From Apilactobacillus sp. (lineage in GTDB: Bacteria > Bacillota > Bacilli > Lactobacillales > Lactobacillaceae): DNA of 60,524 nt. The notes beneath the pieces are model-generated. The model was not told the DNA's origin, made no database searches, and saw only the letters and a program-made list of their open reading frames with translations. Location of the stretch: contig NZ_JAMBKT010000004.1 in NCBI RefSeq assembly GCF_025290035.1, forward strand, positions 11,485 to 72,008. Reading direction: 5' to 3'. Within the stretch, counting starts at the first letter, position 1; each line of letters opens with the position of its first letter. Position numbers and translations under genes: made by a program. Of this stretch, positions 54,967 to 60,524 are shown piece by piece.

Positions 54967-55770
54967 ATGTTAGAAATGTTTAGTTATCCATTCATGCAAT
55001 ATGCATTTATCGCTAGTTTTTTCATCTCAATCTTATGTGGATTAATGGGTGTCTTCGTTGTCGCCAGAAAGACCGCCTTTTTCACCCACACCCTATCTGA
55101 AATTAGTTTTTCTGGGGCGTCTTTTGGGGTCTTCTTAGGCACTAATCCGATTATCGGAATGTTATTATTCACGATTTTAAGTTCTTTAATGATTGGAACG
55201 GTGGGTTCTAGAGTTAGTCGCCGTGAATCATCAATTAGTGTGTTCTCGGTTTTCTTTATTGGATTGGGAATTTTATTCCTATCTTTAGCGAATACACAAT
55301 CCAGTTATGCTACCAATATTTTATTTGGTAGCATTGTTGGAATTAGTTTAGGCAACGTTCAAACCCTTGTAGGATTAAGTGTTTCAATTATTATTATCAC
55401 GACTTTAATTTACCGAAAATTAAAATATAATTCATTTGATAACGTTGGGGCTTCGTTTAACTCACGTTCCAATACGTTCGTCTCAGTTATCTTTTTGATC
55501 TTATTAGCATGTACCGTTAGTGTGACAGCACAGATAGTGGGGTCACTTTTGATATTTGCGTTATTAACAATTCCAGCCTCATCAGCACGCTACTTTACGC
55601 ATAGTATTAAATCAATGACGATTTTAACGTTTGTCTTTTCTTTAATTGGAACTTGGTTTGGTTTATACTTAAGTTATCAAACAAATCTACCCGTCAGTTT
55701 CTTTATTGCAACAATCGAAACGATAATTTATATTGTTGCGGTAGTTTATGATAAAGTAACAAGAATTTAA
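54967..55770 (+). CDS. Metal ABC transporter permease (ZnuB/MntC type)
   Basis: A 267-residue permease with about eight helices of the ABC-3 family. Family patterns include FVVARKTAFFTHTLSEISFSG near residues 27-48 and AQIVGSLLIFALLTIPASSA. Ribosome site AAGGAGG sits at the end of the ATPase gene. No metal-binding lipoprotein of the usual cluster A-1 kind is adjacent, so the binding protein must be elsewhere. Confidence 0.88.
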   Translation: MLEMFSYPFMQYAFIASFFISILCGLMGVFVVARKTAFFTHTLSEISFSGASFGVFLGTNPIIGMLLFTILSSLMIGTVGSRVSRRESSISVFSVFFIGLGILFLSLANTQSSYATNILFGSIVGISLGNVQTLVGLSVSIIIITTLIYRKLKYNSFDNVGASFNSRSNTFVSVIFLILLACTVSVTAQIVGSLLIFALLTIPASSARYFTHSIKSMTILTFVFSLIGTWFGLYLSYQTNLPVSFFIATIETIIYIVAVVYDKVTRI

Positions 55771-55849
55771 CAAAAACTTTATGAATTTAATGTTTAATTT
55801 TTGTTATACTAAGCTCAAATAGTTTTATTTAAGGAGATGTCCGATAATT

Positions 55850-56536
55850 ATGAAAGCATGGAAGAAAATTTTACCAGCAATCGCAGTATTAGGTTTAGTA
55901 CTAACTGCATGTGGACAAAAAAATAGTGACCAAGCTAGCTCAAGTTCATCCAGTGAACAAAGTAGTAAGGTTAATTCATCAAGCTCAGATAAAATTTCAA
56001 ATAAATTGGGCGATGAAAAATTACCTCAAAACAATGGTATTGATGAAAATAAGTCAGTTGACACAAAAGTAGACGGTGATAAAGATAACTTCACTATTAG
56101 TTACATTTCAAATGGTAAGACATATGCAACATATACTAAGCATACTTACGGTTCAGATAGTGCTGCAATGCAACAAGTTGGCTATGAATCATCAAATAAT
56201 GTAACTGGTTTACCAAAGGTTGATTTAGGTAGCAATATTACAGGTTACTCAGATAGAGGAGCTGGCCAAGAATATATCCAAGCTAACTTCGGTAACTGGT
56301 CATTATTAACTCATGGTAGTAACTTCGGTAAGACTGAAGGTTTAGCAACTAAGCAAGGAAAAGATGTAGTTGCATTTATTCAAAATTACCAACTTCCAAT
56401 TCCTAACAAGTACGGAAGTATCAGTGTTAACATTGATAACACTGCAACGATTACTTGGCAAAACGGTAATGACGTATACTCAGTAAAAGCAAATACTGTA
56501 GATATCGCATTGAAGATGGCAACATCACTTAAATAG
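55850..56536 (+). CDS. Lipoprotein with Ser-rich linker, unknown function
   Basis: A 228-residue exported lipoprotein: signal peptide with lipobox LTAC|GQ (Cys21), a Ser-rich spacer (about 29-50) and a globular domain (about 65-228). The domain has FTISYISNGKTYATYTKH, NVTGLPKVDLGSN and WSLLTHGSNFG. It follows the metal permease by 80 bases with its own -10 (TATACT), but it is not a cluster A-1 binding protein. No family recognised. Confidence 0.7.
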   Translation: MKAWKKILPAIAVLGLVLTACGQKNSDQASSSSSSEQSSKVNSSSSDKISNKLGDEKLPQNNGIDENKSVDTKVDGDKDNFTISYISNGKTYATYTKHTYGSDSAAMQQVGYESSNNVTGLPKVDLGSNITGYSDRGAGQEYIQANFGNWSLLTHGSNFGKTEGLATKQGKDVVAFIQNYQLPIPNKYGSISVNIDNTATITWQNGNDVYSVKANTVDIALKMATSLK

Positions 56537-56539
56537 TGA

Positions 56540-56571
56540 GAAAAACCAGGTTATGAGAGCCTGGTTTTGTT
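56540..56571 (+). terminator. Terminator after the lipoprotein gene
   Basis: AAAAACCAGG / CCTGGTTTT with an eight-base loop. Confidence 0.88.
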
Positions 56572-56608
56572 TTACATAAATGAGAGAGTTTAGAAAAGAG
56601 ATAGAGTA

Positions 56609-57898
56609 ATGAGTAGTGGAAATAAAATCAAAAACATCTTATTTTCTGCGGCATTAGGAACCACAATTGCGTTAAGTGCTAACGCAGTGAAGGCCAATGC
56701 TGATGATACCCAGACTTTTAAACCGTATACACCGGTCGCATATGATATTTCTGAGTATCAAGGTCGATTAACTGATCAACAAGTGATTAATCTGAAAAGT
56801 GAAGTTAAATTTGTGATTTTACGAATTCAAGATGGTCAATATCACGACCCACAAGTCGATAATAATATTCGATTGATGGAAAAGTATAACTTGCCATATG
56901 GTGTTTATAGTTTTAGTCGTTATACTAATGTTCAACAAGCGCAACAAGAAGCACAAAGACTATATAGTTTAGCACCTAGAGCGAAATTTTATGTTAATGA
57001 TTTTGAAACTAAATACACTAATGCGTCTGACCAGTCAGCGGTCAGTTGGGCAGTTCAAATGAAGGGACTAACTAAACGTCCTGTTATTTTGTATGGTTCT
57101 CAATCAATGTTAGATCGTTTTAATGCGAATACCTTGAAATCATATAGTGCGGTGTGGTTGGCTAGCTACAATAAGTATATGCCAAACCCAAGTTACAACT
57201 ATGATCTATGGCAATATACTGATAAGTATCAAAGTAACGCATTAGGGAAAAAACTGGATGCTGACACAATCCCAGTTGGTGCTAAAAAGATTACTTTTTG
57301 GACTGGGACAACTAGTCGTGTAAAGAAGACGGCAAAAAAAGCGGTTAAGCATACCGCTGTGGTACACACTCTAAAGAAGAAAACGACTAGTGCTAAACCA
57401 GCTACTTATCAAGTTAAGAAGACAACCAAACGAGTAGTTACCAAGACCACCGCAGTCAAACATAAGCCAAAGGTTAGTTACAGTAATTTAAATTATAAGC
57501 CTAAGCAAGTTGCCAAGACTCGTCAAAATGCGCTTAAGGTTACTAAGAAAGCGCCTGCGAAAAAAGTGGTAGCGGCTAAGCACGTCGCCACTAAGTATGT
57601 TGCAAAGCATGCGAAAGTGGCGAGACACGCTAAGGTAGCTAAACATGCTAAAACCACTACCGCAGTCCAAAGAACCACGACGAAATTTAATCGAGTTACC
57701 AAGCCCAAGACTAAAAAAGTAACTAAAGCTAAGTCAGTTGTTACCGGTAAAAAGATAGTTCAACATAAACAAAAGACATATACTGTTAAACCAACAGCTA
57801 AAATCAAGAAAACTAAGTTGAACGGTTATAAGAAAGTTTCAAAGACCACTACTAAACATCACTCAAAAGAAGTTAAGCCAAATGTTAATAACAAATAA
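56609..57898 (+). CDS. GH25 muramidase with long basic C-terminal tail
   Basis: A 429-residue exported protein. Signal peptide (about 1-31, KANA|DD), GH25 lysozyme domain (about 40-235) with YDISEYQG (Asp46) and the catalytic DFE at 131-133 in FYVNDFETK. The last ~195 residues are almost only Lys, Thr, Val, Ala and His, with short repeats such as KHAKVARHAKVAKHAK. No LysM or SH3 repeats are visible, so wall binding may be electrostatic. Only a weak AGAGAT ribosome site. Confidence 0.88.
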   Translation: MSSGNKIKNILFSAALGTTIALSANAVKANADDTQTFKPYTPVAYDISEYQGRLTDQQVINLKSEVKFVILRIQDGQYHDPQVDNNIRLMEKYNLPYGVYSFSRYTNVQQAQQEAQRLYSLAPRAKFYVNDFETKYTNASDQSAVSWAVQMKGLTKRPVILYGSQSMLDRFNANTLKSYSAVWLASYNKYMPNPSYNYDLWQYTDKYQSNALGKKLDADTIPVGAKKITFWTGTTSRVKKTAKKAVKHTAVVHTLKKKTTSAKPATYQVKKTTKRVVTKTTAVKHKPKVSYSNLNYKPKQVAKTRQNALKVTKKAPAKKVVAAKHVATKYVAKHAKVARHAKVAKHAKTTTAVQRTTTKFNRVTKPKTKKVTKAKSVVTGKKIVQHKQKTYTVKPTAKIKKTKLNGYKKVSKTTTKHHSKEVKPNVNNK

Positions 57899-57931
57899 AA
57901 GCTCACCACATTGGATGGTTGGGCTTTTTTT
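57896..57931 (+). terminator. Terminator after the muramidase gene
   Basis: GCTC.CCA / TGG..GGGC stem followed by seven T. Confidence 0.8.
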
Positions 57932-57932
57932 A

Positions 57933-57961
57933 TTGCAATTTTAGAACTTATCTTATACAAT
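57933..57961 (+). promoter_or_regulatory. Promoter of the tetR-lepA-like operon
   Basis: TTGCAA (57933) - 17 bases - TACAAT (57956). Confidence 0.75.
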
Positions 57962-57963
57962 AA

Positions 57964-57976
57964 TGACCAATGGTCA
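57964..57976. promoter_or_regulatory. TetR-type operator
   Basis: TGACCA-A-TGGTCA is a perfect palindrome placed right after the -10, covering the expected transcription start. Binding by the TetR protein encoded immediately downstream is inferred. Confidence 0.78.
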
Positions 57977-57999
57977 GTTTAGAATAATAGGAGTTTACT

Positions 58000-58656
58000 A
58001 TGAACATTAAAACCGCAGATCAAAAGCAACGAAAACAAGCATTAATTGCTAATACAGCATTAAAAATGTTTGCTGAAACTAATTTTTATGATATCTCGAT
58101 CAATTCAATTGCCACCCGCAGTGGTGTCGCAAAAGGAACTGTATTTAATTATTTTAAAACCAAAGAAAATATTTTTATGCATCTTTTGTTGGTCGGATAT
58201 CAAGAATTTTTCACGAAAACAATTAACCAATTTAATGAAAATAAAATCAGTGATTTGAATGGTTTAAAGACTTTCTTATTACGTAACACCGAAGACTTGA
58301 TCGATAATCATTTAACACTCATCAAGTTAAACGCATTACGTGGTCCAATTCTAGAAGGTAAGGCGTCAATGGAAGAAACCATTCAAGGTCGCAAAGATTT
58401 ATACCAAATTCACGAGAGATTAGCGACTGATATTCACGATTTATTTGCTGAAATCAGTGTCACAATGGCAAATAAAATCTTTATAGTCCAAAGTAGCATC
58501 GTTAGCGGTCTGATTAATTTGTCAGAATTAGATTCATTTAATCAACAACCAATTAATAATGACTTATCTGATTTCACTGTCAGTATTAAGGATGATGCTT
58601 TAACGACATTTGATTGTTATTTGACAGGTCTCTTTTTAAAACTAAAGGAGTCTTAA
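58000..58656 (+). CDS. TetR family transcriptional regulator
   Basis: A 218-residue repressor-type regulator. The N-terminal helix-turn-helix (about 12-58) contains ISINSIATRSGVAKGTVFNYFKTKENIF. The C-terminal ligand and dimer domain (about 65-215) is divergent. Ribosome site AATAGGAG. Its stop is one base from the start of the LepA-like gene, and a palindrome sits on its promoter, so it very likely controls this two-gene operon. The ligand is unknown. Confidence 0.92.
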   Translation: MNIKTADQKQRKQALIANTALKMFAETNFYDISINSIATRSGVAKGTVFNYFKTKENIFMHLLLVGYQEFFTKTINQFNENKISDLNGLKTFLLRNTEDLIDNHLTLIKLNALRGPILEGKASMEETIQGRKDLYQIHERLATDIHDLFAEISVTMANKIFIVQSSIVSGLINLSELDSFNQQPINNDLSDFTVSIKDDALTTFDCYLTGLFLKLKES

Positions 58657-58657
58657 A

Positions 58658-60451
58658 ATGAAACAAAATTTAATTCGTAATTTTTCCATCGTTGCCCATA
58701 TCGATCATGGGAAATCAACATTAGCAGATCAAATTATGAAAATGACAGATACTTATGATTTTCGAAATCATCAAGAACAAGTATTGGATGACATGAAGGT
58801 CGAACAAGACCATGGGGTTACCGTCCGTTCTAAAACGGTGCGAAATATTTATCATGCCAAAGATGGCAATCAATATGAATTAAATTTGATTGATACCCCG
58901 GGACATGTCGATTTTCATTATGAAGTCGAAAAAAGCTTATCAGCCAGCGATGGTGTTATTTTATTGGTAGATGCAACCAAGGGAGTTCAAGCACAAACGG
59001 TTGCTAACTATCGGATTGCTAAAGACAATAATTTAGTGATTATTCCAGTGATCAATAAAGTCGATAATCAAAATGCCCAAGTTGATATGTGTGAACAACA
59101 ATTATATGAATTGGATGAATCTTTTTTAGAAAAAGATATTATTCATATATCAGCTAAAAACGGATATCATGTGGATGAAGTTTTAGAAGCGATTGTTAAA
59201 GAAATTCCTAGTCCAAATGGTGATGTCAAACAACCATTAAAGGCATTGGTGTTTGATTCGCATTATGATGCATATCAAGGAGTAGTCGCATACGTTAGAA
59301 TCATTGATGGTCAGGTTAATACCAATGACAAATTAGTATTTATGAATCAAAATGTCAGATTTGAAGGTAATCAAATCGGGATTTTTAATCCGCAATTAGT
59401 ACCGCAAGACCAATTAAATCCTGGTGATATCGGGTATATTATTACCGGAATTAAGGATCCCAGTGAAGTTAGGGTCGGTGATACTATTACCAAATCCGCT
59501 AATAGAGCACAAGAAGCCGTTGCGGGATATCAACCTGCTAGTGCGGTCGTCTTTGCAGGAATTTATCCTAAGGATGCCGACTTTAAAGATTTAAGCAGCG
59601 CAATGGCAAAATTAAAGTTAAATGATTCTTCCATTGAAATGGTAGAACATGTTTCTGAATCATTAGGGATGGGCTATCGTTGTGGATTTTTAGGGATGTT
59701 TCATTTACAAATCGTTCGTGAAAGATTAGTGAATGATTTTGGCATGGAAGTCATTGTAACCGCACCAAACGTTAATTATCGCTATACAACAACTAAGGAT
59801 GATAATTTTAAAACGATGAATAACCCTAGTGATTTACCGGATTTTGCTGATTTAAAGGTGGTTGAAGAGCCAATCAATCAAATGATCATCGAAACACCTA
59901 GCGACTCCGTAAACGATATTATGGCACTAGTAACTAAGCACCGTGGAGTTTTGTTAAACATGGACAACCACAATCAAATGGTACGATTGACTTATCATGT
60001 TCCATTAGCTGAAATTGCTTTTAACTTTTTCAATCAATTAAAGTCAATTTCACATGGTTTTGCGACCTATGATAGTAGCTTTGATTCATATCAACCATCT
60101 GATATTGTTAAGATTACTATTGATGTCAACTACGCCCCAGTAGAGGAATTAACGTTCTTAGCTCATCGTCAAAATGCATTTGATTTAGCACAAGAAATTG
60201 TACATCAACTTAAATATGTAATCCCGCGTCGGCTATATCCAATGCCGGTTCAAGGCTATATTGAAGGAAGAGTGGTTGCGAGAGTCGATGTTCCACCTTT
60301 GAGAAAGAACGCGGCAGTTAGTGGGGATGCGAAGAGTGTTTCCAAGAAACAAGCACTATTACGTCGACAAAGTTTGAATAAACGAAAGAGTGCTGCAGAT
60401 GCAGTCCAATTACCACAGTCAGTTTTTGATGCGATATTAAATATAGAATAA
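58658..60451 (+). CDS. LepA (EF4)-like translational GTPase, divergent paralogue
   Basis: A 597-residue GTPase with the LepA domain order. G1 is AHIDHGKST, G3 DTPGHVDF, G4 NKVD, G5 SAK, and GMGYRCGFLGMFHLQIVRERL is close to the LepA domain III signature. It differs from housekeeping LepA: switch I reads MKVEQDHGVTVR rather than the MDLERERGITIK form, and the C-terminal YGGD loop is replaced by AVSGDAKS. Co-transcribed with a TetR gene. Probably a second, inducible LepA (LepA2). Confidence 0.85.
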   Translation: MKQNLIRNFSIVAHIDHGKSTLADQIMKMTDTYDFRNHQEQVLDDMKVEQDHGVTVRSKTVRNIYHAKDGNQYELNLIDTPGHVDFHYEVEKSLSASDGVILLVDATKGVQAQTVANYRIAKDNNLVIIPVINKVDNQNAQVDMCEQQLYELDESFLEKDIIHISAKNGYHVDEVLEAIVKEIPSPNGDVKQPLKALVFDSHYDAYQGVVAYVRIIDGQVNTNDKLVFMNQNVRFEGNQIGIFNPQLVPQDQLNPGDIGYIITGIKDPSEVRVGDTITKSANRAQEAVAGYQPASAVVFAGIYPKDADFKDLSSAMAKLKLNDSSIEMVEHVSESLGMGYRCGFLGMFHLQIVRERLVNDFGMEVIVTAPNVNYRYTTTKDDNFKTMNNPSDLPDFADLKVVEEPINQMIIETPSDSVNDIMALVTKHRGVLLNMDNHNQMVRLTYHVPLAEIAFNFFNQLKSISHGFATYDSSFDSYQPSDIVKITIDVNYAPVEELTFLAHRQNAFDLAQEIVHQLKYVIPRRLYPMPVQGYIEGRVVARVDVPPLRKNAAVSGDAKSVSKKQALLRRQSLNKRKSAADAVQLPQSVFDAILNIE

Positions 60452-60484
60452 AAAAAGACCCAAGCATTAGCTTGGGTCTTTTTG
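60451..60484 (+). terminator. Terminator of the tetR-lepA-like operon
   Basis: AAAAAGACCCAAGC-ATTA-GCTTGGGTCTTTTT, a 14-bp stem. Confidence 0.94.
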
Positions 60485-60524
60485 ATCGATTAAGTTAGAT
60501 TATTTAATAATTTGGCAGAATTCG

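Overview
The window is the replication-origin region of a low-G+C Gram-positive chromosome, almost certainly a member of the Lactobacillaceae. The evidence is the order rpmH-rnpA-yidC-jag-mnmE-mnmG on one side of oriC and dnaA-dnaN-yaaA-recF-gyrB-gyrA followed by rpsF-ssb-rpsR and gdpP-rplI-dnaB on the other. Two PepC peptidases, two M24 peptidases, a D-2-hydroxyacid dehydrogenase and T-box/PyrR leader control also fit. AT-rich codon use and many small secreted proteins would suit a fructophilic or insect/plant-associated lineage, but the species cannot be fixed from the sequence.

Layout. 1-5.5 kb: the 3' end of an aspartate ammonia-lyase gene, a GNAT+MarR pair lying between two identical 30-bp terminators, an aminotransferase/hydroxyacid dehydrogenase/small membrane protein operon, and an MFS exporter. 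5.5-24.1 kb, nearly all on the minus strand: gdpP-rplI-dnaB, rpsF-ssb-rpsR with an S6:S18-type leader, a secreted propeller-like protein, a membrane protein, an MFS exporter, then gyrA, gyrB, recF, yaaA, pepQ, dnaN and dnaA. 22.6-24.6 kb: a two-part oriC with DnaA-box clusters on both sides of dnaA. 24.6-30.3 kb, plus strand: rpmH to mnmG. 30.4-36.1 kb: a membrane protein with a problematic start, signal peptidase I, a basic secreted protein, and two tandem pepC genes. 35.3-41 kb: three consecutive T-box riboswitches, all with a CGU (arginine) specifier, in front of argG, argH and a two-gene amino-acid ABC transporter. 41-50 kb: small proteins, an M24 peptidase, a baeRF-like protein, cardiolipin synthase, PyrR-controlled pyrFE, an MFS and a DMT transporter. 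50-60.5 kb: two ABC systems, short membrane and secreted proteins, a peptidoglycan amidase, a lipoprotein, a GH25 muramidase with a very basic tail, and a TetR-LepA-like GTPase operon.

How the genes work together. Replication initiation (DnaA, oriC, DnaN, RecF, gyrase, DnaB, SSB) is accompanied by four parS-like sites, one overlapping the argG start and one inside pepC1. Arginine supply is one regulatory unit: synthesis from citrulline and aspartate (ArgG, ArgH) plus import (SBP-permease fusion and ATPase), gated by three arginine-sensing terminators in series. Peptidases (PepC1, PepC2, PepQ, a second M24 enzyme) feed amino-acid pools. A surface/cell-wall set (amidase, muramidase, lipoprotein, secreted basic proteins, signal peptidase, YidC) lies mostly beyond 30 kb.

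The least ordinary elements are the triple arginine T-box array, the TetR-regulated divergent LepA paralogue, the GyrA quinolone-region substitutions, the parS sites inside genes, a structured RNA leader before mnmE, and the basic-tailed muramidase. I did not see a CRISPR array, prophage, insertion sequence, rRNA or tRNA.
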